A program made the translations under genes and the position numbers. From positions 35,564,950 to 35,628,949 of the forward strand of contig OX439047.1 of assembly GCA_949317995.1 (NCBI GenBank): 64,000 bases of DNA. The letters are read 5' to 3'. This DNA comes from Acholoe squamosa (Eukaryota > Annelida > Polychaeta > Phyllodocida > Polynoidae). Shown one piece after another: positions 44,701 to 56,696 of this stretch (within the stretch, counting starts at the first letter, position 1; every line of letters starts with the position of its first letter). The notes below the pieces were generated by a model. That model did no database searches, was not told the DNA's origin, and worked only from the letters and a program-made list of their open reading frames with translations.

Positions 44701-47700
44701 CTACAAATATGTTATTCAAGTATTATTATTATCCCGGCGCGCCTGCGCAGAGACATGTATTTGTCTCATGACATCACCATCTCATTTATTTCCCTTTTCA
44801 TTACTCAACTTTGTAAAGTAGTTATGTCCTAATCTTCTTCTTCCCATTATTCATCATTAATCCCTTCAGTTCTACTGGTCCTAAACTAATTATCTTTTTC
44901 ACTTTCAGATTGGATTTCGGAAGTTTATCTCCTTCATCTCTCGACTGGAGCCATCAAGCCTTCCGTCTCAAATCTCATTATGGACCTGAACATGACAATT
45001 TATACCTTAATCTCTGCGGAACACGCCATCCACTCTTTTGTCTTGTTAATAAACATTAATCACTTTATCTTGCCTTACTGCCTTTTTCTTTTGCCTTTCT
45101 ACTACATCTTATCTTTGTCAGCACTGCTGGTTACACATTATTATCCATTATGGATTTCTCCTACACCATCGTACAATTGTAAACAGGTGTCAGAAATGAT
45201 TAAGACAAAATCATTTAGATATACATACATCAATTAAATATATTTATTTTACAGTCAGTAAAGTTCCGTCTGTACAGTGTAGACAATATCATCTGATTTA
45301 AAAACTGGAAAATGTCATACCTTTCTTTTTCTTTTTCCCTGTTGCTGACCCGGCCCTAGACTTCTCTGTGTCACTGTTGTAAGTGTATCCCTGGTTTTCT
45401 ATAAAAGTGAATGAAATATAAAAGATATCAGATAAGTCTGCACCAGCTATAGACTAAAGATAGAGTGACTTCATAAAAATGGTGTGAAAACTACAACCTA
45501 CAGGTTGAAATAGGGTTGGGGAATAGTTGATAAACTGGGATAATTACAATGTCAATGTGCTTGGGGTAGGATGAACTAGGGTAGGGTGTGTGGGAAACCA
45601 ACTACCGGTATATCCATCCAATGTACATCTTTTTTAACATTTCTTTGTAAGTAAGAAGGCAAAAAAAAAAAACCAACATTATTTGACTTGTATAAAATAC
45701 TTTTGTTATAATAATTTCCATCACTCCTTTTATTTTGGAAATTGGAAATCTATACCGCATGCGGTTGCGAATCTAGTTTTATGCATTTTGATGAAAACAT
45801 GATAGTTTGTTTAAAAAAAAAAAGAAATCTAAAGTGAATTATATTAATCTTGACTGAAATCTATGGATTTATCGAGTAGAAAGTTTTGATTTTGTTAATA
45901 CTATTTTCATCTTTAGGTAAGGATGTAAGGGCAATGAAATTCTGCATGTGAATTCCAGAAATATTTTGTCACCTAGCGTAAGCAGTTGTACAGTTTACTC
46001 TTTCACATACCTTGGCATTCTTTATAGTGTTTTGCACACCCGAACTGGGTAGATTGGAAAATGCTATTTGGTTGTCTTGCAAAATAACAGGAAAGTCCCC
46101 AACCACCACATATCCATAATTCATTCATTCATTCCCGTCACCGGTACTATAAAATTTGGCCAGCACGAAAAATTACTTAAGTCCGTTGATTTTTTTAATG
46201 GAAAGTCTAATATCATTCAGCTGAAAACTTGAAATGGTAAGAAGTGTTATTTTCTATATAAATGTTAAAGTTTACAGACCGGTCCACCTCAACCTTTCCC
46301 CAAACTGTTAGTACATTTGGATAGTTATTGATACCTCACACATAAATCATAATATCTCCTTTTATTGACAGCCATGTCCAAGATCATGTATCATGGGAAT
46401 ACTCTGATATTTCTATTCTTTGTGTTCTTGACAGAGAAATGGACGCATACTTTCGGTAGATAGTCATGGCCTTTATTGCATATCATTTAGACACAAAGCA
46501 TACCATCTTTTCTTATCTTCAAATGGGTGTAACTTGTAAATCATTGGAATGAAATGTCAGAAATGTGTGATGAAATTTGTATGGACAAGCACTGATAAAG
46601 TATACATGTAATAAGCCCTGGGGCTATGAAAGAAATAGGTTTGTTATATTACTGGCCTACCACACTGCATGAATATATATAATTTGGCTGACTAGCACCA
46701 CTACAAATAATCATCTGATTACAAGGGTGGAATCCCACAAGAAAAAACGCAATATCCAGGAATTTCGGTCACCTATTGACGACTCACCACACAATACAAT
46801 CTAAAGTAATTAGCTAATTCTACTTTTGTTTCACATTTTTTTTAATCTACAATTTCCAAAGACAAAATTTGTCCTAATTTAGCAACAAATAGACTAATAT
46901 AATGGGAAATCTGTGGGGGGAACTAATGACCTCGGGTACTACCATAATATTTAAGTGCATATTGTACAGAGCAAGTTTTTAACATTGAACCAGATTTACA
47001 TCTGGGATTACAGTTATTCTCCCCGAAGGCAATTTTAAAGCTTAAGACCGTAAATGAAACAAGAAATTGGAAACGGTAGTAGATCCACTATGGTGGAAGA
47101 ATGTAGATAGCAGGAGTTTTATCAGTTTAAATGTAATGTGGCTGTCAAGGAAGCCAAGCAAACCGATAGCCTACCGATACCATTCCACAAAGGGTCTGCA
47201 GCCAGTGAATAAAATCAATAACATTTATCAGAAACAATGTATGTTATTAGATTAAGATTTCCCTGTAAATCAAATATGGATTTGTAAAAAGCAACCTAAA
47301 TTGATTTTTCTTATTTTTTTTTCTGTTTTGATATTTCAATTATTGATGAGTGAGGTGAGCTAATGCAATATCAATGTGTATATATACATGATCCAATGTT
47401 CTTATAATCAATGTTTCAATGAAAAAAATATGGTTTTAGTGAAAACCCTAGGCACTGCAAATAAGATTCAGGATAATCTACACAGAAAGTAACAAACTAC
47501 ATGTCATGATTGCAATCCCATTTACATGCCTTGAACCATTAACAGTATGTATAAATTTACACTTATACATTTGACAGACTCTTTGAATATGCCCAGGTTA
47601 TCTAAACCCAGCAGAATATTAGAAAACTGCAAATTTCCATGTACCAGTTGTGGCTTATAGTACTAGCCATTACTCAGGGTGCGGCTTATACGTGAGAGCA

Positions 47701-50564
47701 GCTTATACACAGGAGTCAACGGCAATTTTCACATTGCTAATTTCATGAAATTGTTTTAATACTATCTGTAATCGTAGCAGTATAAATGAGAAAAAAGGAT
47801 GCATCTTTACCTGCGGCAGCGGCTGCAGCCTCTTGTTTGCGCTTTTCCTCCAGCTCCTTTTCATAGGTCTCGGTTTCCGCGTGATCAGCACACAGCTTAA
47901 TAAGCTCCACAACTCCCTCACACTCAAGGTCATTGCCATCTAAGTACAGGTCTCTAAAAGTGGAGAATATTAAGATACACATCTTTATTTTGTCCTTAAC
48001 TTGATGACCGCCTAAGAGAGAACATGAACAAAGTTGATTCCTATAATTCTAAGGCTTTCGCCTTGTGGGCAAGGTAGTACAGGGCGTAAAAAAGTGAGTG
48101 AGTAATAGATGTTAACGCCATTTTGACAACGAAGGTCATATTCATTGTGAGAACTACATTACAATTGCACAGAGGAATGTGTCGGTGCCTGCGCATATGT
48201 GCACCACACACATCTGAGGGGATAGGAAAGAGGAGATATAGACCCTATTAAGTGCTCTATGGAAGCCCAAAAGAAATACCCTACATACACCAAAAACTAA
48301 GAACTTTTCAAATATTGGTCACTACTTTTCATAGAAACACATGGGAAACGTAAGAATTCCTTCAATGTTGGACAAGTGGCATTTCTGAAAATATAGCACT
48401 TTTGAGAATACATCACTGATTTAAGTAATGCATTTGATTTTAAAAAAAAAAGTTCATTTAGAAATAAAAGTTGACACATACCTGACTGCAGAAGTGGCGA
48501 CCATGTCTCCCAGCACCTTTCCACTCTCAATACCCAGACCACAGTAACACATACTGAGGCTAGTGATGGTGATGTTTTGGCGTAGTCCAGCACACAGTCC
48601 TCTACAACCCTCATCACCAAACCTACAGAAAATAGATATTGGTTATTTTACTGACCATTATCTTTATTTTCAATTAAGCTTTACAAATTTTCTTCATTTT
48701 ATAAAAGGTATTTAAGTTCTCCCCCTCAAGACGCTATCTTAAACTCTCATGTGTTGAGAGGGAGTTGGTGTTGCGAAATTTGAAATGAGGGGTATTTGAT
48801 TTGATCACGGAGATTTGAACAAATCTCCATTCCATATTGAGAATATATGAATCAAATTCGTCAGTAATGTATTCATCAGTGAATTCAAGAATACAAGACC
48901 TATAAAAGTGCTGCTCACTCAGCGGGTTCATATTTCTCTACAAAATGTACATCTATATGGATGTTGGACAGTACATACTCATTGTAATCCAAGTTGATTG
49001 TTGTCAGCGTTGGGCAAGCACTGAATGATCTGAAAATGGCAAATGTTGATTAAAGTAAAGACAATACTTTCTGAAAAAGGTAGGATTTCTATATATGATG
49101 AAATGCTGAAAATAATAATAGCCTTCACTTGCTTATACACACCTTACACATTTTCTAATAACTATTACACACATGATATACCGTAATCTCCCGCGTATAA
49201 GGCGCAGCCCGCATATAAGGCGCACCCCCAACTAAGGGAGGCCTGTCCCACGTATAAGGCGCACCCCTAAGAGCAGATTTTTGTTAATGTAGTACTGTTC
49301 TATAGTAAAAATACCCCCCCCCCCCTATAAGGCGCACCGCAAACTCAAGGCAATTTTCCTCCCTCATATAAGACCCAGCAGCCCTTTGTTTGGCCTATAA
49401 GACGCGCCTTATACGCGGGAGATTACGGTATTCGAAGTTACAGCTCAATTTCTCTATGATGTATAAAACAGATAAGTACTCACATAGATAGCCTTTGTGT
49501 GGAGTATGGTTCTATGAGGCAGTCTTCTAGCTCTATTTTTCTTACAGGGTAAAACCCTTTCTCCAACAGCAATGCCTGTGGAGGTTAAATAGAATAGCCC
49601 GATATGAACTAGGGGGCACATACTTTTTGAGCTTCTTGGGCTGGGGTAGGGTTATTTGATTAGTTGGTTAACCATTTATATGACAGGAAATGCAATTCAA
49701 ACTCTACCATATGATAAATAAAGCATATATTTTATACATCATTTTCTTAATGATGTATAACAAAGTGATTGTAAAGCATGATCTAACAGACAATACAGGA
49801 CGGTATACAGTAAGGGCTTGGGCTTAAAAATATAAACTGACCAGAGATGAGATCTGATCGTGTTGGAGGGGAATGTTCCACACGTAAAGGTCCTTCATGT
49901 ACGCATACCGCTCCTGCCTCATGGCCGTCACCAGCGGGTCGAGCATCACATGCATTATCTGAGGGTCATCCACATTCTTGACAGGTTCTGGCATCACAAT
50001 AAACTGAAAATAAAAAACAAAACATTTATAGAATTGATTAAATGTACTTTTTTTGATTGAGCGACATTCTAAAACATGACGTATTCATAGATAACCCTGT
50101 TGTTGGCAAGAGTAGTACTTTTATGAGGAACAAAAACTTTCCTTGCCATTTGGGAAACCTTTCAATACCAGAATTAGGACACCACTAGACCTCTTAGCCT
50201 TAGGTGATAGATCTAACATTGATAATTATTACAGTTAGCCTCCCCCAATGTTAATTATATTCATACAGGTATGAGAGTTATTATAAAATACAAATATTAT
50301 ACTGCCGTTAGATGCTTCCAAGGATGCAGTTGTAAGCAAAGATCTGCACTTACCTTTTCTAAAAGAACATTGTCCTCTATAGCATTTTTCAAGGCAGTTC
50401 TGACATCACAACTAAAATGGGATGAGGATAGGAGGCAATTTCGTTCATATGTTTTCAAAAGTCTCTTGACAACCTGTTCCGGTGTTTCGTTTCCAGGGAG
50501 TTTCACAGCCTTCTTCCCCTTCTTCTTTTTGCCCTTTTTACCCTTTTTAGGCATTTTGGTTTTT
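38786..50564 (-). CDS. Lysine-rich leucine-rich-repeat protein, 415 residues, eleven coding exons
   Basis: Coding exons: 50554-50354, 50003-49842, 49575-49484, 49029-48979, 48622-48482, 47953-47811, 45398-45321, 40871-40727, 40413-40307, 39797-39682, 38797-38786 (stop). All phases join. An acceptor at 50565 just before the ATG (10 bases of leader) implies a non-coding first exon upstream. The N-terminus is MPKKGKKGKKKKGKK. Residues about 120-260 hold LRR units of the long ribonuclease-inhibitor type (TLTTINLDYNEFGDEGC, LSMCYCGLG, LYLDGNDLECEG); a second LRR block follows a charged linker (KLHLADNGIDIHG, ELDIDDNLIGD). The C-terminus is another Lys run. The pattern recalls LRR proteins of cilia and axonemes, but I cannot name an orthologue. 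The last intron starts with GC, and the last exon codes only KKK-stop. Repeats fill the long introns. Confidence 0.85.
39191..39394 (+). repeat. GGCCTAGTGG repeat family, copy 1
   Basis: About 190 bases match 41546-41746 at high identity: TATAGGACTCAGTATGGAGG, GACATACCATGATGGGTACC, CCTTGTCCCTGGTTAACACC. A diverged inverted relative is at 9382-9545. The ends show no clear inverted repeat, so its class is unknown. Confidence 0.8.
41546..41746 (+). repeat. GGCCTAGTGG repeat family, copy 2
   Basis: It is the partner of 39191-39394 and lies in an LRR-gene intron. It lacks the duplicated CTTATCAGTT segment of copy 1. Confidence 0.8.
42302..42490 (+). repeat. SINE-like repeat, copy 1
   Basis: It begins with (GTGA)n and TTTAACGCCATTT and shares about 185 bases with 48082-48272, including GCGCATATGTGCACCACACA and GAGGGGATAGGAAAGAG. 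A short tandem GAGT run at one end suggests a SINE, but no A/B boxes were confirmed. Confidence 0.65.
42541..42841. mobile_element. AGGGAGTGGTCATT MITE family, copy B
   Basis: AAGGGAGTGATCATTTTTTAAC is mirrored by GTTAAAAAATCACTCCCT. Interior GGGGTCAGAATTTTTTC units repeat. It lies in the 4.4-kb LRR intron. Confidence 0.85.
44014..44250 (+). mobile_element. Possible LTR end with primer-binding site
   Basis: A TATAAAA (44023) with an AATAAA (about 44090) after it and an end in TTCTTACA followed by TGGTGACAC (about 44246) have the order of a U3-R-U5-PBS junction. No coding remnant follows and no second copy is seen, so this may be a solo or truncated LTR. Confidence 0.3.
45399..47810. other. 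LRR-gene intron, nothing recognised
   Basis: It is AT-rich with no repeat pair, MITE or exon that I could identify. Confidence 0.5.
48082..48272 (+). repeat. SINE-like repeat, copy 2
   Basis: It is the partner of 42302-42490, in another LRR-gene intron. Confidence 0.65.
49181..49428. mobile_element. MITE with CCGTAATCTCCCGCGTA termini, copy 2
   Basis: CCGTAATCTCCCGCGTATAA is mirrored by TTATACGCGGGAGATTACGG with TA on both sides. Its termini are better preserved than in copy 1 (14456-14688), so it is probably the younger insertion. Confidence 0.88.
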
Positions 50565-51219
50565 CTGAAATATAAAAAAGGCGATGTGTATACTAATGGA
50601 AGGGGATAGGCTGTCTAATAAACCTGAGGTGTCTCCTGATGAAGAATGGTACGTGTGATGTTACAAGAATTCAACCAAGCCTCCCCACCCACAGTATTCT
50701 AACATCTCTTCAAGGATGATCCAGGATCCAATGACAAATTTAAGTTATTGGTGTCTTTTATCCCCTTTGTCTCGTTGGCCATACCATCTAGGTTCTTGGG
50801 CAACTTGTAAACTCAGGGAAAGGCTCTCCATATTGTTGCTCTGAGCTGTTGGCATGAATTGGCTGTTCAGTGATAATGGACAGCCTTATGTATACTCGTC
50901 TCTGTTGATGCTCAATGCTGTTACATACAGTATAGTGTTGCAGTAGACCCTCTTCCCTGAGCTTCGCACTGCATCTGCACAGCCTCTGCACAGCCTCTCA
51001 GAAGATGCAGCACGCCCACCCTGAGATATAGGTACTACCCGCATATAAGGCGATCATGCATAGCGAACAGTCGGAATCGGACTTGTCCCCAGGAAAACCA
51101 CATGCTGATATCAGCAAATTCCGGTTCTGGTTTTGCATCTGAGTTGTTCATGGCAAGCCCTACAGTTTGCATGTATAATGCCTATCTGAATATCGCGAGA
51201 CATTCCGAGATCAGGTCTG
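50565..51219. other. Upstream region of the LRR gene
   Basis: It should hold the non-coding first exon and promoter. A 67-codon minus-strand frame at 50991-50788 has no recognisable domain and may be leader sequence. No TATA box is evident. Confidence 0.35.
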
Positions 51220-51365
51220 TTTTTTGCTAAAAAGAGGCAACATTTTTTATGTCCCCCTTCAAGATGGGTCAAAAACTTTACACCCCCCGAGGGAGTTAAG
51301 ATTTTTTACACCCACCCTTCATATCCAACACTCTCCCTGTTGATGGATAATGACCACTTCCCTAG
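51220..51365. mobile_element. AGGGAGTGGTCATT MITE family, copy C (one half)
   Basis: It shares TTTTTGCTAAAAAGAGG, the GGGTCAAAAACTTT units and the end CTGTTGATGGATAATGACCA with copy A. The left terminus is missing. Confidence 0.75.
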
Positions 51366-53483
51366 GCTTAGCAGTACCGCCTTCCTAATTAAAGGGCCAA
51401 AGTGCACATGTGATTTGCAGTTTGCTGTGTACTCTAGACCTCTACTAGCCTATTTAGGGCAGAGTCATTTGATTAGGTTGGGAGGGGGCTTGTTAGATTT
51501 AGGAGGGGGAGGGGTCTCATGATTTTGAAAAAGAGCTCCTTGGACTTGGTGGGTCGGGGGAAAACCCAATAGACCTTCACTCTGACTGGAGAGGGGTGTC
51601 AAAACTGAATAGGGGAGACCGGGGCACAGTGGGACATGGGACACAGTGGGACAGTGGATCCTGTCTCTAAAAAAATAAAGGAAATCTTTGAGTCTCCTCA
51701 TCAAAGATGTTCTAACAAATATGGATATTTACTAACATGCTCTTAATAAGCAGATTAGATAAATATATCTGTGCACTGAGTACCCACTGGAAAATAATTC
51801 ATTCTTCAGAGATGTCAGTCCGATATGTGGCAAACTCTGAAAATTATTTTGGGGCACTTCAAAAGTGGGGTTATACCCTAATCAGAGTGAAAAATACCTT
51901 CAAAATTAATCACTTAGGGTCGGGTGTATCTTTAAGAAATTTCTGTAGTTAAATATCACATTCGAACCTCTGAAATCAGAGAAAATCTGAAACTCTGCAA
52001 TCTCTGATTCTTGTATAAATGTGCATTTTGGGTGCCTGGATGATGATATTGGATATGTCTCACTGTGCCGGAGAGGAGTGGGACATATCATTTTTTTCAA
52101 GAAAAATTCAATTCCATGAAATAAAAAGGTTGGTTAATATATCCAAAACTCCACTCCTTACTTGCTCGCTGTAATATGATAAAAATAGAACTAGTGAAGA
52201 ATTAAATTATGGGAACTGACATGTTTCGGCCTATTTCAGGCCTTTGTCAATGTTAATTTATTTATATTATTATTAGTCTGAGGTAGACTCGTGAGCTTTT
52301 TCAGGCTGGGTTCCAATTAATCGTTCATTTATACACAACATTGCTTAGCAACCATCATTCCATGAAATCAATTTGATTTAGAAGTTGATAAGTTGATTAC
52401 TATTTTTTTAGACCATTACTTGTTTGGTTCTCTTAAGGTGGGTCGCTACCATTGAATCAAAGTTCCTAGATTTTCGTAAGTTTCTCTCAGAGGTAGCTAA
52501 AATCATCTAGAATCAGAATATGAAAAGAAAAGTAGGGGGTCCCATGCTGCTTTTTTTATATTGAATTTTGAAAAATAAAAGTATTTCCATTTTCACCTAA
52601 AATCAGAAAAAAAATGACTAAGATTTGAGATTTTTTTCTTTCACAACTATCAAACACAGAAATATGAAAACTCACATGGTGAACGTTTTAATATCCTTAT
52701 TTATCAAGCATTTTTTCTTTTTTTCTCCAATTACAAGGCATTATGGGTAAATCTATCACGTTTTGGCAAAAAGGGGGATAAATTTCCTATTATTTTATAA
52801 TAAAAACGATTAGATCACCTATTTCTAGATCCTAGATTTTTCTTAAACATTTTTGACATATTGTTCAGATAATTTGCCTTTAAATAAAAGTAATTTTGAT
52901 GTGGGGTCCCATGCATAATTTTGGAGTTTTGGCCATTTGAAATAAAAAAAGTATTGGAAAAATTGACGATAATCCATATTCAAAGCACTGCATGATGGGT
53001 AAAATATATAAATCTGTGGCAAAACATTGTTTCATTATATGCCCTCAATCATTGTGAGCAGCATATCATGTTAAAAGCATCATCTAAGTAGTATGAGGGG
53101 TATAATTGTAAGGTTCAAAAGAATGTCAGAGAATGAAGAAAATAATTCAGATGTAAATATGCAAAAATTTTAAATTGTCATAAAATGAGCAATTTTGACT
53201 GGAATCCCCCAATTTATTTTGTAGACATTTAAGGCATATATAGGTATATGCCTACCAAAATTAATTTAATTCTGAAAGATGGAGCAGGTTAGGTCTAAGA
53301 CCTAAAAGACCCGAGTTTTTAATGCAATTTTCAATGCTATTTTCAATTCAATTTTCAATATTCAATCAGATATTGACAAATAGTGAGTGATTACTGACAT
53401 ATGTTGATGAATAATGAGCAATTACTAACATAAATTGACTAATTGCTGACAAATAGTGCATTATTACTGACATATTTGCTGAC

Positions 53484-55019
53484 AATGCATCATGACATCT
53501 ATAAAAGGGTTAACTGCACATCAATGCCTTGTCTATCAATAAAGGGTTGACTGTGCATCAATGCATTATGCTATCCCTAGGGGGTTAACTGTGTATCAAT
53601 GCATCATGCCATCCATAAAGGGTTAACTGTGTATCAATGCATCATGCCATCCATAAAGGGTTAACTGTGTATCAATGCATCATGCCACCCATAAAGGGTT
53701 AAAGTGCATCAATGCATCATGCCATTCATAAAGGGTTAACTGTGTATCAATGCATCATGCCACCCATAAAGGATTAAAGTGCATCAATGCATCATAAAGG
53801 GTTAAAGTGCATCAATGCATCATGTTATCCATGAAGGGTTAAATGTGCATCAATGCTTTGTAACATCCATAAAGGGTTAACTGTGCATCAATGCATCATG
53901 CTATCCATAAAGGGTTAACTGTGCATCAATGCTACATGCCATTCATAAAGGCTTAAAGTGAATCAATGCATCATGCCATTCATAAAGGGTTAAAGTGAAT
54001 CAATGCATCATGCCATTCATAAAGGGTTAAATGTGCATCAATGCACCATGCTATCCATAAAGGGTTAACTGTGCATCAATGCATCATGCTATCCATAAAG
54101 GGTTAACTGTGCATCAAAGCTACATGCCATTCATAAAGGCTTAAAGTGAATCAATGCATCATGCCATTCATAAAGGGTTAAATGTGCATCAATGCATCAT
54201 GCCATTTATAAAGGGTTAACTGTGTATCAATGCATCATGCCATTCATAAAGGGTTAAATGTGCATCAATGCATCATGCCATTTATAAAGGGTTAAATGTG
54301 CATCAATGCATCATGCCATTCATAAAGGGTTAAATGTACATCAATGCATCATGCCATTCACAAAGGGTTAAATGTGCATCAATGCATCATGCCATTCATA
54401 AAGGCTTAAAGTGAATCAATGCATCATGCCATTCATAAAGGGTTAAATGTGCATCAATGCATCATGCTATCCATAAAGGGTTAACTGTGCATCAATGCAT
54501 CATGCTATCCATAAAGGGTTAACTGTGCATCAATGCATCATGCTATCCATAAAGGGTTAACTGTGCATTAATGCTACATGCCATTCATAAAGGGTTAAAG
54601 TGAATCAATGCATCATGCCATTCATAAAGGGTTTAAAGTGCATCAATGCATCATGCTACCCATAAAGGGTTAACTGTGCATCAATGCATCATGCTTTCCA
54701 TAAAGGGTTAACTGTGCATCAATGCATCATGCTATCCATAAAGGGTTAACTGTGCATCAATGCTACATGCCATTCATAAAGGCTTAAAGTGAATCAATGC
54801 ATCATGCCATTCATAAAGGGTTAAATGTGCATCAATGCATCATGCCATTCATAAAGGGTTAACTGTGTATCAATGCATCATGCCATTCATAAAGGGTTAA
54901 ATGTGCATCAATGCATCATGCCATTCATAAAGGGTTAAATGTGCATCAATGCATCATGCCATTCATAAAGGGTTAACTGTGTATCAATGCATCATGCCAT
55001 TCATAAAGGGTTAAATGTG
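53484..55019. repeat. Minisatellite, about 40 units of 38 bases
   Basis: The unit is ATAAAGGGTTAACTGTGCAT plus CAATGCATCATGCCATTC. Units vary at a few sites (GTGTATC/GTGCATC, GCCATTC/GCTATCC, loss of CTGTG). A longer block containing TGCTACATGCC and GGCTTAAAGTGAATC recurs at about 53930, 54118, 54571 and 54759, so there is higher-order periodicity. Units contain the partly palindromic ATGCATCAATGCAT. Confidence 0.95.
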
Positions 55020-55394
55020 CAGAGGGTTAAAGTACTCAGAACTACGTCAGTACAGAGAGCTGATTTGGTGTGTGGTCATCAGACCGGAACGAAATTGTTT
55101 ATCAAGAAGGGAGCCCGCCAAAAGCTGTGCTGGGGTAGACCTACCATAAATCGACCAACACTATACAATACCTATATGATTTACAAATTTTTTCCATAGT
55201 AATATGCACAAGATACCAAATTGATTTCCAAGTTAATCCACAGTACTTTGCAATGGTCAATTTAACATTAATATGTATACAATACCATTGCAAATTTGAA
55301 AAAAAAAAATTTCACATAAAATGGGCAGTGGTCGATTTATGGTGCACATTACCCCTATACGCAAAAGCTTCGGCGAAAACGTGTCCACTAGAAG

Positions 55395-55419
55395 TAGACC
55401 CGAGGTCGAACCTCGGGTC
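55395..55419. repeat. Short perfect hairpin
   Basis: AGACCCGAGGT and ACCTCGGGTCT face each other over a three-base loop near the right end of the TTAA element. Confidence 0.8.
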
Positions 55420-55865
55420 TAATAAAATAACCTATATGCGCAGAAACCTGTGTAGTAGGCTCAATTTCAATGGTAGCGACCTGCCTTAAGTGTCTTCACA
55501 GGAGAGCAAAAGTGACCCACTGTGCCCTGTCCACTACATCGTACATGAAATGGGCAATTCAAGTACTCATCATGACGCGTCACTGCACACACATATCCAA
55601 ACTTTAGGAGGGTCATTTCGCAAAGGGGGGGGGGGGGGTGTCATGACAACTTTTATCATATTGGTAGGGGGATATCTGAAAAAAAGTCATCGTGGTTCTC
55701 AAAATTCACCAACCCACCCCAGCTGCTGAGCTGGCAATAAATCATAATTTAAATGACCTGGCCCTTAGGGAGTCAAATTTTATTGGGGTTCCTTCTGAAT
55801 GGTCGACCCCCCCGCCATCTACTGGATAACACCCCTAGGCCTAATGAATTCATGATTCATGTAGA

Positions 55866-56083
55866 TGGCATCTGGGTCTCTTCTTGGGATTTGTACCTGG
55901 CCGGGAGTAGAATGACGTCACATTCACGCCGCCTCAGTTCCTCAGGGACGTGGTGGGACCATGCTGTCACACACTTCTGACTGTTTTCAGATGATATCTC
56001 ATCTGAATAATAAGTTTATGGGGCGGTATGACGTCAGTCCACTTCCGGCCAGGTTAAAATCCCAAGAAGTGACCCAGATGCGT
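55866..56083. mobile_element. Palindromic MITE (about 54-base arms)
   Basis: CATCTGGGTC...CTTCTTGGGATTT...ACCTGGCCGG...ATGACGTCA (55866-55919) is mirrored at 56028-56083 with few mismatches; the spacer is about 108 bases. Confidence 0.75.
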
Positions 56084-56696
56084 AAGTTTCCATAAGTTTC
56101 AGATGATCTCATCTGAATGTAATTCAAATTCATATGAGTTCTGGCATATATCCTTGATGGGGGGGCTCTGCCCCCCGAACCCCCCTTTCGCCGGGTACCC
56201 CCGGAAACTGTGGCGGCATCAACATTTGTCTCCACGGAGGGCCAGGAACATTCTGCAAGAAGTGACCCTTTTGCATGTAGACGTCATCTGTTTCAGAGGT
56301 ACCTGCAGTCAAATCTCCCCATTGTTTATCCAACATCTTGGCCCTGTCTTTGACAAGTTTATACAGTTTATATAAACTTACCTGAGTATCAACAATAGCA
56401 GGTAGCATGTAATCAATCTGAATATGTATTGTCGTCAGTTAAATGTTTCACAGTCCCTCCATTATCCCTAGATCGGATAGAATCCACATATACTTCATGG
56501 ACACACAGAGAAAACATTCCACGTAGCCGCCATATTGTTTATGTCCGACTGCCTGGAAACACTGTACTGCAGGCATCGCCGAAATACAGGCCTTGGTTGA
56601 AAGTGCGCGTGACCGGATAACATGAGGTGGCGCCACAAGGAATTCCTGCTTTGCGTCACTGAGGGCTAGTGTGTGTGTGTGTGTGTGTGGGGGGGG
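56084..56696. other. Intergenic, no supported gene
   Basis: It contains CAGATGATCTCATCTG palindromes, a GGGGGGCTCTGCCCCCC hairpin at about 56159-56176 and a (GT)n-(G)n tract ending at 56697 where the gypsy LTR begins. Confidence 0.5.

Larger units (their letters stand above)
52437..55485. mobile_element. 3-kb TTAA-flanked non-autonomous transposon carrying a minisatellite
   Basis: TTAA stands on both sides (52433-52436, 55486-55489). The terminal inverted repeat GGTGGGTCGCTACCATTGAA / TTCAATGGTAGCGACCTGCC differs at two of 20 bases. TTAA duplications are made by piggyBac and Kolobok transposases; which applies is not clear. No transposase ORF is present. Half of the element is the minisatellite at 53484-55019. 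Confidence 0.78.
51606..55532. mobile_element. Outer element with GGGGCACAGTGGGACA termini, split by a TTAA element
   Basis: The left end GACCGGGGCACAGTGGGACA and the right end GTGACCCACTGTGCCCTGTC mirror each other, and GTGGGACA words recur at 51635 and 52078. Almost all sequence between 52437 and 55485 belongs to a second element, so the outer one was about 0.9 kb before that insertion. Confidence 0.55.

Noticed and set aside
44980..45237. 85-codon hydrophobic frame in an LRR-gene intron
   Set aside because: T-rich chance frame without motif or conservation evidence.
50788..50991. 67-codon minus-strand frame upstream of the LRR gene
   Set aside because: No domain, no splice partner and repeated CTGCACAGCCTC words; more likely leader or promoter DNA.
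53484..55019. Regular 38-base units looked like a CRISPR array
   Set aside because: Units are directly adjacent with no unique spacers, in a eukaryotic transposon; it is a minisatellite.
56130..56408. Minus-strand frame of 92 codons with a possible exon (acceptor ATATTCAG, donor CAG|GTAAGT near 56373) and a faint ARID-like look (LYKLYKLVKDR)
   Set aside because: The Gly-Gly and Trp pattern of ARID domains is not met, no partner exons were found, and the downstream part runs through a repeat-like GGGGGGCTCTGCC hairpin.
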